A DNA stretch of 8,016 nt. It comes from Octadecabacter sp. (GTDB taxonomy: Bacteria; Pseudomonadota; Alphaproteobacteria; Rhodobacterales; Rhodobacteraceae). Shown here piece after piece: positions 1 to 6,797 of the stretch. The stretch spans positions 1-8,016 of the forward strand of contig JAHBAO020000156.1 in the NCBI GenBank assembly GCA_018500065.2. Direction: 5' to 3'. Positions within the stretch are counted from its first letter, which is position 1. Every line of letters begins with the position of its first letter. The position numbers were made by a program, and so were the translations under genes. A model generated the notes under the pieces. It did not search any database, was not told the DNA's origin, and was given only the letters and a program-made list of their open reading frames with translations.

Positions 1-66
1 AATGACCTTAGTGCCGAAGATTTTGCCTGTATGCCTGCTCACGCTGTGCGCAGACTTAAGAAATAA
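1..66 (+). CDS. Possible C-terminal tail of an upstream gene (partial)
   Basis: Reading from base 1, the frame is open for 21 codons and ends at a TAA at 64-66. The peptide ends in AHAVRRLKK, a basic finish that would suit the C-terminus of a real protein. The gene would start outside the window, so no family can be assigned. An open stretch this short can occur by chance, and another frame is also open over the same bases. Confidence is therefore low. Confidence 0.25.
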   Translation, partial: NDLSAEDFACMPAHAVRRLKK

Positions 67-135
67 GATTGGAATTAGAAAATGCGCGTCGTCCCTTTTG
101 AATTTAAAACAGAAACGAACGTCTAGGATATCGTT

Positions 136-327
136 ATGCGAGGTAAAATACCCCAACCCAGATTTGAAGTTACGATCAATACGGATGGTGGCGTGGTGTC
201 ACATGTGATTGCTACCGAAAAAAGGGACGACGCTGTGGCGCGTGTGTTTAGGTCGTATGAACGCAAGAACCCGGTGCTGGTGAAAATTAAACCACTTGGG
301 GTCAAGGGAAGACAGTCAAGCCGCTAA
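136..327 (+). CDS. Small hypothetical protein (63 aa), possibly a remnant
   Basis: An ATG-to-TAA frame of 63 codons. The predicted protein is basic, rich in Val, Arg and Lys, and contains the stretch FEVTINTDGGVVSHVIATEK. I do not recognise a family. No membrane segment or signal peptide is visible. No clear Shine-Dalgarno sequence precedes the ATG. It ends about where homology to an IS3 transposase begins (near 323), so it could be the remaining part of a gene disrupted by the insertion element, or a chance ORF in a decayed region. A 14-codon ORF (82-126) lies just upstream and is even less certain. Confidence 0.3.
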   Translation: MRGKIPQPRFEVTINTDGGVVSHVIATEKRDDAVARVFRSYERKNPVLVKIKPLGVKGRQSSR

Positions 328-520
328 AGTACGAGGTATGACCATCGTCGATACGTTCTCGCGCTATGTGGCAATTCTGGACGTAAGGTTCAATTATCGC
401 GGTGAGGATGTGGTTAAATCTCTTGATCTGGTTTGTGCGCAGGTTGGGTATCCTAAGACCAATCGAGTCGAGGGTGGGCCGAAATTAATCTCTCGGGATC
501 TGGTCAGTAGGAAAACGTAG
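323..520 (+). pseudogene. IS3-family transposase fragment (OrfB, rve integrase core), inactivated
   Basis: The reading frame through 338-517 encodes a block that matches the middle of IS3-family OrfB transposases: TIVDTFSRY, then RGEDVV, then VGYPKT, then an ISRDL segment. In intact members the VGYPKT block is followed by a conserved RVDNG motif, whose Asp is the second residue of the DDE triad. Here that Asp is Glu (codon 470-472) and the next Asn is Gly. The first catalytic Asp lies upstream of where similarity starts (about 323), and the third (Glu) lies downstream of where it stops (about 510); both are absent. No terminal inverted repeats or target duplication could be recognised. This is a dead, doubly truncated insertion-sequence remnant, ending close to the stop codon of the LysR gene. 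The family call is from remembered motif similarity. Confidence 0.8.
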
Positions 521-524
521 TTTG

Positions 525-1421
525 TTAACCTGGAATAAAATTCTCCTGAATTTCACGCCAAACCACCGCCCCAGACTTGGTGCGCTCTCTGTTTGACTTC
601 AATGCGACAATGTTCAAATCAAAAGACGGGAAAATATCTGTTGCCGCTTTAAACTCACCGTCCTCTAGCTCGTTCGTTATCATTGAAGTTGGCAGCCATC
701 CAACACCGATGCCTTCTCGTACAAACTCTAGCACTGCGGGGCCAAGCCCGGACTCTGCCACGGTTGTAACTTTCATATCCTTGAGTGGTCTTGTTGACAA
801 AACACGTTCCAGCACTTCTCCGAGAAAGAGGTTGCGCGGGTAAGTTACTAGAGGAATTTGTTGCGCTTCAATCGCGCGCGCAAGTTTATCTGCGCCTCCC
901 GCGGCCATAACAGGCATGAACTCCTCCTGCCCCAATAACATACGATCAAACAAATCATTTGCCTCTGCCGTCACGGTGTCAGGTTCTTCGTAAACAATTG
1001 CCACGTCCGCATCCGATTTAATAATGCTCAGCAGGCATTCATCACGACTTCCAGACCGAACGCGGACACTTTTGCCTGTTTCCGACAATACCCGTGTCAC
1101 TTTGGGGGCCCATAACACGGACAACGTATGTTGGCAGATCAAACGCGTCCTCTTTTGTTGACCCTTTAACGCACCTAGTTGGCTTTGGATGCCGCGCAGG
1201 CTGGCGGCGGCATCTCGCAATTCAGGAATGGCCTCGAGAACATGCGGGCGCAACGTGAGGGGCTTGTTGTTACGATCAAAAAGCTCCCCGCCAAGGGCTT
1301 CTTCGACGGCTTTGATACGCCGCGTAAAAGCAGAGGCTGTCAAAAACCGTATATCGGCAGCAGCCCGCAGTGATCCGGTGTCATGGACGGCCAAGATATC
1401 GTCTATCCATTCAAGTCGCAT
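525..1421 (-). CDS. LysR-family transcriptional regulator
   Basis: A 298-residue protein of normal LysR length. The N-terminal winged helix-turn-helix covers roughly residues 3-60: MRLEWIDDIL, then GSLRAAAD, then TASAFTRRIKAVEEALGGEL followed by LFDR, the usual LysR DNA-recognition arrangement. The remaining ~220 residues form the periplasmic-binding-like effector domain. I chose the ATG at 1421 because LysR proteins normally begin a few residues before this motif and a GGGA lies six bases upstream. An ATG at 1451 would add 10 residues that do not look like the family. The gene is divergent from the sulfonate-type operon starting at 1526, and a perfect palindrome lies between them, so it is probably the operon's activator, responding to a pathway substrate or intermediate. 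The effector cannot be read from the sequence. No CuyR-type name is assigned because specificity is unknown. Confidence 0.93.
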   Translation of the reverse strand: MRLEWIDDILAVHDTGSLRAAADIRFLTASAFTRRIKAVEEALGGELFDRNNKPLTLRPHVLEAIPELRDAAASLRGIQSQLGALKGQQKRTRLICQHTLSVLWAPKVTRVLSETGKSVRVRSGSRDECLLSIIKSDADVAIVYEEPDTVTAEANDLFDRMLLGQEEFMPVMAAGGADKLARAIEAQQIPLVTYPRNLFLGEVLERVLSTRPLKDMKVTTVAESGLGPAVLEFVREGIGVGWLPTSMITNELEDGEFKAATDIFPSFDLNIVALKSNRERTKSGAVVWREIQENFIPG

Positions 1422-1461
1422 CAGATTCCCATAAGTTGCATATTGGGACATTTATGGTGGG

Positions 1462-1478
1462 ATTTACGAACTGTAAAT
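1462..1478. promoter_or_regulatory. Candidate LysR-type operator, ATTTAC-N5-GTAAAT palindrome
   Basis: The sequence ATTTACGAACTGTAAAT is a perfect inverted repeat with 6-base arms and a 5-base centre. It contains the T-N11-A spacing characteristic of LysR-type binding sites. It lies in the ~104-base gap between the divergent regulator and the first operon gene, 47 bases before the chosen lyase start and 40 bases before the chosen regulator start. That position suits both autoregulation and activation of the operon. No convincing -35/-10 pair could be fixed around it. Binding is inferred, not shown. Confidence 0.6.
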
Positions 1479-1525
1479 GGAATTTTTTGGATGTTAGTTG
1501 ATTTTGTAGAAACTTGGAGATGACT

Positions 1526-2548
1526 ATGTACCTCGCACACTTCCCCCGCCGCTTTCTTGCACACCTGCCGACACCTCTCGAAAAACTCGACCGCCTTTCG
1601 GCCGAGTTGGGTGGTCCAGAAATCTGGATCAAGCGCGATGACTGCACCGGTTTGTCGACCGGCGGCAACAAGACCCGCAAGCTTGAATTCCTGATGGCTG
1701 AGGCAGAGCTTCAAGGTGCTGACGTTGTCATGACCCAAGGGGCGACACAGTCAAACCACGCCCGCCAGACTGCCGCTTTCGCTGCAAAAATGGGCATGGG
1801 CTGTCACATCCTGCTGGAAGATCGCACCGGCTCAAACGATCCAAACTACAATGACAGCGGCAATGTTCTTTTGGACCATCTGCACGGCGCTACGACCGAA
1901 AAATGTGCTGGCGGCTTGGACATGAATGCCGAGATGGAGAAGGCCGCGGACGCGCTTCGGGCCAAGGGCAAAAAAGTCTATACCATTCCCGGTGGCGGCT
2001 CTAATGCGACGGGCGCTTTGGGCTATGTGAACTGCGCCTATGAGATGCTGACGCAATTCAATGAACGTGGCATGACCGTCGATCACATCGTTCACGCGAC
2101 GGGCAGCGCCGGCACGCAGGCTGGCTTGATCACGGGGCTGAAAGCAACAAACGCCAAGGTCCCGCTTTTGGGGGTCGGGGTCCGTGCGCCAAAAGCAAAG
2201 CAGGAAGAGAATGTCTATAATCTGGCCTGTGCAACAGCCGATAAATTAGGCTGCTCAGGCGTTGTTGCACGCGAGGATGTTATCGCAAATACTGATTATG
2301 TCGGCGACGGGTACGGCATCGCAACTGACAGCGGGTTGGAAGCGATCCGGATGTTCGCGGAACTTGAATCGATCCTGCTTGACCCTGTCTATTCTGCGAA
2401 GGGCGCAGCGGGCCTTATCGATTTGATCCGCAAGGGTCATTTCAAAAAAGGCGAACGGATCGTTTTCTTGCACACCGGTGGTTCCGCCGCATTGTTCGGG
2501 TATCAATTCGCGTTCGATTATGCCGACCGCTGGAAAACGGCTGGCTAA
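1526..2548 (+). CDS. cuyA: L-cysteate sulfo-lyase-like PLP enzyme (CuyA / D-cysteine desulfhydrase family)
   Basis: A 340-residue fold-type II PLP enzyme of the ACC deaminase/D-cysteine desulfhydrase family. The motif [20 protein letters not shown] carries the PLP lysine (about K49). The loop QSNHARQ follows at residues 75-81, and a Gly-rich GSAGTQAG segment later binds the PLP phosphate. CuyA converts L-cysteate to pyruvate, sulfite and ammonia in the cytoplasm (EC 4.4.1.25), and the whole protein resembles the roseobacter CuyA type. I chose the ATG at 1526 because GGAG at 1516-1519 lies six bases before it. An in-frame ATG at 1520 and a TTG at 1514 are less well spaced. It is the first gene of a six-gene operon, and its sulfite and aminoacrylate products match the exporter and RidA-like genes downstream. 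The main alternative is D-cysteine desulfhydrase, which cannot be excluded from sequence alone. Confidence 0.88.
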   Translation: MYLAHFPRRFLAHLPTPLEKLDRLSAELGGPEIWIKRDDCTGLSTGGNKTRKLEFLMAEAELQGADVVMTQGATQSNHARQTAAFAAKMGMGCHILLEDRTGSNDPNYNDSGNVLLDHLHGATTEKCAGGLDMNAEMEKAADALRAKGKKVYTIPGGGSNATGALGYVNCAYEMLTQFNERGMTVDHIVHATGSAGTQAGLITGLKATNAKVPLLGVGVRAPKAKQEENVYNLACATADKLGCSGVVAREDVIANTDYVGDGYGIATDSGLEAIRMFAELESILLDPVYSAKGAAGLIDLIRKGHFKKGERIVFLHTGGSAALFGYQFAFDYADRWKTAG

Positions 2549-2555
2549 GACGGCC

Positions 2556-3755
2556 ATGACGTTTGATAAACCCTTCACCCGTCAAGCACAGCTTCCTTTG
2601 GACGCTTTGCATGCGGCGCAGCGCGTGTTGTCGTCTGCCGACCTGCACCGGTATCAGGCGGCTGACCGGGGCCTCGGCGAAGTTGCAGCCCTAGAGCAGG
2701 ACTATGCGGCGTGGCAAGGTGCGCAGTTCTGCCTTGCCGTGACGTCCTGCGGGCAGGCTATGCAACTTGCCCTTCGGGCCGTTGGTGTCTGTCCGGGAGA
2801 TCAGGTTTTAACGAACGGCTTTACCCTGGCACCGGTTCCCGGTGCAATCTGCGCTGTTGGGGCCCAGCCACTGTTGGTGGACATCACTGATGACTTGGTC
2901 ATTGACCTTGTTGATCTGCACGCAAAGGCGCGACAGTCCCGCGCGCGTGTTTTGCTGCTGTCACACATGCGCGGGCATCTGGTGGATATGGACAAGGTCT
3001 GTGCAATTGCGCGCGATCTCAAGCTGACCGTGATCGAGGATTGCGCCCACACGATGGGCGCGACCTGGCGCGGCACGAAAAGCGGCAACTTTGGTCGGAT
3101 CGGTTGCTTTTCCACCCAGTCTTACAAACATCTTAATTCTGGTGAAGGCGGGCTTTTGACGACGGATGACCCGGATGTGATGGCCCGCGCAATCATCATG
3201 TCGGGCTCTTACATGAACTATGCCAATCACGGCGCCGCACCCGACGAGAGGTATTTTGACAATCCGAAATACGACTGTCCGAATATGTCCGCCCGTATGG
3301 ATATGTTGCGCGCCGCCATTCTGCGCCCCCAATTGGCTAAGCTTGACCATGCGGTAGACCGCTGGAACAAACTCTGTGCTGTGGTGGCCAAAGGGCTTGA
3401 GCCTTTAAGTGCTATTAAGGTGCCAAAGCATGCAAACAGCGCGCGCCGTGTTGGCAGTTCAATTCAGTTTCGGGTGCCGGATTTCACCGCCAAAGACTGC
3501 CAGAGCTTTGTGCTGCGGTCACAAGAGCGCGGTGTCGTGGTAAAGTGGTTCGGGGATACGGCCCCCGTTGGGTATACCTCTAATTATACGCAGTGGCGTT
3601 ATGTATCCAGCCAATCCTTGCCACAAACCGACGCGGCCCTTTCGACGCTGTTTGATATGCGGATACCCCTGACGTTCGACATCGCAGATTGTGAAGTGAT
3701 CGCAAATATACTGTGCGAGGTTGCGCAAGAAACGTTGTCGGAGGTGCACAACTGA
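2556..3755 (+). CDS. DegT/DnrJ/EryC1/StrS-family PLP aminotransferase
   Basis: A 399-residue fold-type I aminotransferase of the family best known for making amino sugars. Visible landmarks are the N-terminal PF-x-RQ...LHRYQ region; TSCGQAMQLALRA near residues 63-75; VIEDCAHTMGA, whose Asp (about D162) pairs with the PLP ring nitrogen; and STQSYKHLNSGEGG, containing the PLP lysine (about K191). The length fits the family. The ATG at 2556 lies seven bases after the lyase stop and places the conserved N-terminus correctly. In-frame ATGs at 2520 and 2478 would overlap the lyase gene and add unrelated residues. The Shine-Dalgarno site is weak, so translation may be coupled to the upstream gene. 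Its operon position suggests it moves an amino group on or off a small sulfonated carbon chain rather than a sugar, but the substrate is not visible in the sequence. Confidence 0.88.
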   Translation: MTFDKPFTRQAQLPLDALHAAQRVLSSADLHRYQAADRGLGEVAALEQDYAAWQGAQFCLAVTSCGQAMQLALRAVGVCPGDQVLTNGFTLAPVPGAICAVGAQPLLVDITDDLVIDLVDLHAKARQSRARVLLLSHMRGHLVDMDKVCAIARDLKLTVIEDCAHTMGATWRGTKSGNFGRIGCFSTQSYKHLNSGEGGLLTTDDPDVMARAIIMSGSYMNYANHGAAPDERYFDNPKYDCPNMSARMDMLRAAILRPQLAKLDHAVDRWNKLCAVVAKGLEPLSAIKVPKHANSARRVGSSIQFRVPDFTAKDCQSFVLRSQERGVVVKWFGDTAPVGYTSNYTQWRYVSSQSLPQTDAALSTLFDMRIPLTFDIADCEVIANILCEVAQETLSEVHN

Positions 3756-4465
3756 TGCGCCCGCGCATAGGCATTTTGGGCGGCATGGGCCCCGCGGCAA
3801 CCATATTGTTGCAACAGCGCATTCTGGACGCAGTGCCCGTCAAAGGGGATAGTGACCACATTCCCCTGCTGATCGACATGAATCCGCAAGTCCCAAGTCG
3901 CATTGATTATCTGATCCACCACGAAGGCCGCAATCCTGGACCGGTTTTGGCAGAGATGGCCAAAGGGCTTGAGGCCCGTGGCGCAGACGCCTTGGTGATG
4001 CCTTGCAATACAGCACATCACTTCGCCAGTTATATCGAAGACGCAACCAGCGTCCCTTTTCTGAACATGGTTGAGCTAAGCGCGGCCGAATTGGCCAAAC
4101 ACGCTCCGAAACGGGGACGGGTCGGCGTTCTGGCATCACCTGCAACCGAAACTGTCGGGTTGTTTCACAGCGCGTTTCAAGCCGCCGGTTTGACCGCGTC
4201 ATATCCGGAAAACAGCGCGCAGATGCTGCATGCGATTGAAGATATAAAGGCAAACGGGCCAAGCGAACAGAACATCTCGGTGGTGCAGGCTACGATGGAA
4301 AATCTCTGCCGCGACGGAGTGGACGCATTTTTGGTCGGCTGTTCCGAATTCTCGCTGGTTGCACGTGAACTCACATCCAGTGTTCCAATAATCGACGCGC
4401 TTGATGTTCTGACCGATGCAATCAGGCAATTCCACCGCCCAGCATTAAACAAAACCCCCTCCTAG
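3755..4465 (+). CDS. Aspartate/glutamate racemase family protein
   Basis: A 236-residue cofactor-independent racemase of the Asp/Glu/hydantoin racemase superfamily. The N-terminus has the phosphate/substrate-loop signature GILGGMGPAAT. The two catalytic cysteines of the two-base mechanism are present: about C84 in MPCNTAHHF and about C196 in LVGCSEFSLV, so the enzyme should be able to racemise. The ATG overlaps the aminotransferase stop by one base (TGATG), with GGAGG at 3740-3744 ten bases upstream, a typical coupled start. An in-frame ATG at 3713 is not needed. Cysteate is the sulfonate analogue of aspartate, so in this operon a plausible role is interconverting D- and L-cysteate to feed the L-specific lyase. 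That is an inference; plain aspartate racemase (EC 5.1.1.13) is the conservative label. Confidence 0.87.
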   Translation: MRPRIGILGGMGPAATILLQQRILDAVPVKGDSDHIPLLIDMNPQVPSRIDYLIHHEGRNPGPVLAEMAKGLEARGADALVMPCNTAHHFASYIEDATSVPFLNMVELSAAELAKHAPKRGRVGVLASPATETVGLFHSAFQAAGLTASYPENSAQMLHAIEDIKANGPSEQNISVVQATMENLCRDGVDAFLVGCSEFSLVARELTSSVPIIDALDVLTDAIRQFHRPALNKTPS

Positions 4466-4489
4466 GCCCACAAAGGAAAGCACTTAGAC

Positions 4490-5773
4490 ATGGCGTTCAC
4501 CTACTTAAAAAAAGCGACCCATACGGCACACAACGATAGTGGTAGTGTCACCGATCTTGTTGCGGGGCTGCTGGCTGATATTGACCAAGGCGGTGAGCAA
4601 GAGGTCCGCAAGCTGGCCAAGGCCTTAGACAATTGGGACAAAGACATCGTGGTGTCGGACGCCCAAATGCAGGCTGCGGCTGAAAAGGTTCCAGAGGCGC
4701 TGAAAGCGCAAATCAAATTTGCGCATGACAACGTTCTGCGTTTTGCCGAAGCGCAGCGCGACTCGAGTCAGGATTGCGCGATTGAGCTGCACCCAGGGTT
4801 TACCGTTGGGCAGAAACTTATCCCCATCGCGTCCGCTGGCTGCTACGTGCCGGGCGGGCGGTACAGCCATCTTGCAAGTGCGATTATGACCATCACGACC
4901 GCAAAGGTCGCGGGTGTTACGCATATTTCGGCCGTCTCACCGCCGCGTGATGAAAACGGGATCGCGCCTGCGGTCTTGTATACGATGCAATTGTGCGGGG
5001 CGGACCGCGTTTTAACTCTTGGTGGCGTCCAAGGAATTGCTGCGATGGCGAACGGTCTATTCGGCACCCGAAAGGCGGATATTCTTGTCGGTCCCGGCAA
5101 TCAGTATGTGGCCGAAGCCAAGCGGCTTTTGTTTGGCAAAGTTGGTATTGATATGTTCGCAGGCCCCACTGACAGTCTTGTCATTGCGGATGCCACCGCC
5201 GACCCTGAAATCGTGGCGCTTGATTTGGTCGGGCAGGCTGAGCACGGGTATAATTCTCCGGTCTGGCTGGTCACGGATGATAAGGCCCTGGCACAGAAGG
5301 TCATGGCGCGTATTCCTGCGTTAATCGCGTCGCTTCCAGACCTGAACCGCACAAATGCAGAGGCCGCATGGCGCGATTTTGGCGAGGTCGTCTTGTGTTC
5401 TGATCGCGCTGAGATGGCCCGCGTGTCGGATGAATATGCGCCCGAGCATTTGCAGGTACAGGCCGCAGATCTGGATTGGTGGCTGGACAATCTAACGGCG
5501 TACGGCTCGCTTTTCCTGGGCGAGGAAACGACAGTCGCCTTCGGAGACAAGGCCGCTGGCCCGAACCACGTTCTGCCAACAAACGGCGCGGCGCGCTACA
5601 CAGGCGGGTTGTCGGTGCACAAGTTTACCAAAACAGTGACGTGGCAACGTGCAACACCCGAGGGGATGCGCAATGTCGCGAAAGCAACGGCAGATATTTC
5701 GCGCGTTGAGGGCATGGAGGGCCACGCGCGCACTGCTGACGCGCGGTTGGCAAAGTATTTTCCGGATCAATAA
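4490..5773 (+). CDS. HisD-family dehydrogenase, sulfopropanediol 3-dehydrogenase (HpsN)-like
   Basis: A 427-residue member of the histidinol dehydrogenase family, NAD-dependent zinc enzymes that oxidise a primary alcohol through an aldehyde to a carboxylate. All landmark residues are visible: zinc ligands Q249, H252 (GQAEHGYNSP), D353 and H412, and catalytic E319-H320 (APEHLQ) and H360 (GPNHVLPT). Their spacing is as in E. coli HisD. The N-terminal half resembles the HpsN-type branch (ELHPGFTVGQKLIPI, then GCYVPGGRYSHLAS) rather than genuine HisD, and no his genes are nearby. HpsN makes (R)-sulfolactate from (R)-2,3-dihydroxypropanesulfonate. Here it sits with cysteate and amino-acid enzymes instead of the usual DHPS partners, so an amino-alcohol sulfonate is an alternative substrate. 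A purine-rich AAGGAAAG (4473-4480) precedes the ATG; the gap from the racemase is 24 bases. The family call is firm, the substrate open. Confidence 0.88.
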   Translation: MAFTYLKKATHTAHNDSGSVTDLVAGLLADIDQGGEQEVRKLAKALDNWDKDIVVSDAQMQAAAEKVPEALKAQIKFAHDNVLRFAEAQRDSSQDCAIELHPGFTVGQKLIPIASAGCYVPGGRYSHLASAIMTITTAKVAGVTHISAVSPPRDENGIAPAVLYTMQLCGADRVLTLGGVQGIAAMANGLFGTRKADILVGPGNQYVAEAKRLLFGKVGIDMFAGPTDSLVIADATADPEIVALDLVGQAEHGYNSPVWLVTDDKALAQKVMARIPALIASLPDLNRTNAEAAWRDFGEVVLCSDRAEMARVSDEYAPEHLQVQAADLDWWLDNLTAYGSLFLGEETTVAFGDKAAGPNHVLPTNGAARYTGGLSVHKFTKTVTWQRATPEGMRNVAKATADISRVEGMEGHARTADARLAKYFPDQ

Positions 5774-5775
5774 CC

Positions 5776-6786
5776 ATGACATCTAATGCCGCCCGGTCGG
5801 GCTCAAATAGAGTCATGAATTTTATACGCGACCGCTGGAAAGGCGTCGCCGTTGCCCTGCTTATTGCGGCGGCGGCCACGTTTCTGTCGGAACATTACGG
5901 TGCCCCGACCATGCTTTTTGCATTGCTGATCGGTCTGGCTGTCAGTTTTCTGGCTGAACAAGACGCGCTGCAGTCGGGACTATCGTTTTCTGCCAAGACC
6001 CTACTGCGGATTGGCGTGGGCCTGTTGGGTCTTCAGTTGAGCTTTGATCAGGTGCAACAACTTGGCATCGTGTCTGTGTCTGCGGTTTTTGGCATGGTGC
6101 TGGCGACGCTGGGCTTTGGTATTGTTCTCTCGTTTCTAAGCTCTCGCCGCCTTGCCTATGGCATCTTGTCAGGGGGTGCTGTTGCGGTATGCGGCGCGTC
6201 TGCTGCACTTGCGTTTTCGTCCGTTCTTCCCGCTCATCCCCAACGTCAAAATGATACCCTTCTCGTCGTTATCAGCGTGACGGTTTTGTCGACAATCGCA
6301 ATGGTTCTATATCCCATTCTGTTCCACGCAATGAACTATGACGCATTGCAGACGGGTTTCTTGATTGGTGCCACGATCCACGACGTCGCTCAGGTCGTTG
6401 GGGCCGGGTATTCTGTCAGCGACGAGGCTGGACTGATCGCAACCTTGGTCAAAATGTTGCGGGTGGCCTGCTTGCCTGTTCTCGTGCTGGCTGTGCACTT
6501 TGTGTTCAAGGACAGCCAAAGTTCCAGCACGCCGTTTCCTTGGTTTCTGATCTTGTTTGCGGTTTTGGCGGTGATGCGCTCTGTCTTACCCATTCCCGAA
6601 GCGGTGATCGAACTGACGGGCGAAGTATCTCGTTGGATGTTGGTCACGGCCATTGCGGCGTTAGGTTTGAAAACCGACCTCGCCGCTGTGCTGCGCGTGC
6701 ATCCTGCGTTGCTGGTTATCCTCGCACTTGAAACCCTTTTCATTCTCGGCCTCGGCATTTTGTTCGCAGGTCAATACCTCACTTAA
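5776..6786 (+). CDS. YeiH/UPF0324-family membrane protein, putative sulfite/sulfate exporter
   Basis: A 336-residue polytopic inner-membrane protein with about nine to ten hydrophobic segments, belonging to the Cons_hypoth698 (UPF0324, YeiH) family. Diagnostic stretches are LLRIGVGLLGLQLSF, GGAVAVCGASAALA, the highly conserved GATIHDVAQVVGAG, and the VKMLRV motif. Members are commonly annotated as putative sulfate exporters, partly because several occur in sulfonate-degradation clusters. Its place directly after the dehydrogenase (two bases between stop and ATG), in an operon whose lyase releases sulfite, supports a role in discharging sulfite or sulfate. The chosen ATG has no good Shine-Dalgarno site and probably depends on coupling. 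An internal ATG at 5815 would give a shorter N-terminus, just before the first membrane segment. The transported ion is an inference. Confidence 0.87.
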   Translation: MTSNAARSGSNRVMNFIRDRWKGVAVALLIAAAATFLSEHYGAPTMLFALLIGLAVSFLAEQDALQSGLSFSAKTLLRIGVGLLGLQLSFDQVQQLGIVSVSAVFGMVLATLGFGIVLSFLSSRRLAYGILSGGAVAVCGASAALAFSSVLPAHPQRQNDTLLVVISVTVLSTIAMVLYPILFHAMNYDALQTGFLIGATIHDVAQVVGAGYSVSDEAGLIATLVKMLRVACLPVLVLAVHFVFKDSQSSSTPFPWFLILFAVLAVMRSVLPIPEAVIELTGEVSRWMLVTAIAALGLKTDLAAVLRVHPALLVILALETLFILGLGILFAGQYLT

Positions 6787-6790
6787 GGAG
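6785..6790 (+). promoter_or_regulatory. Strong Shine-Dalgarno site for the RidA-like gene
   Basis: AAGGAG overlaps the TAA stop of the membrane protein gene and lies seven bases before the ATG at 6798. It is the best ribosome binding site in the operon and fixes this start. Confidence 0.75.
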
Positions 6791-6797
6791 ACATATA

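Noticed and set aside
2961..3350. 129-codon minus-strand frame
   Set aside because: Antisense to the aminotransferase gene over its PLP-lysine region; no motif of its own.
3599..4262. Long minus-strand frames (3599-4021 and 3840-4262, 140 codons each)
   Set aside because: They lie antisense to the aminotransferase and racemase genes, whose motifs are unmistakable, and encode no recognisable protein.
5101..5550. 149-codon minus-strand frame
   Set aside because: Antisense shadow of the HisD-family gene; Ser/Arg/Ala-rich composition typical of a shadow frame.
4490..5773. Genuine histidinol dehydrogenase for histidine synthesis
   Set aside because: All HisD catalytic residues are present, but the N-terminal substrate region resembles HpsN-like members and there are no other histidine genes nearby.
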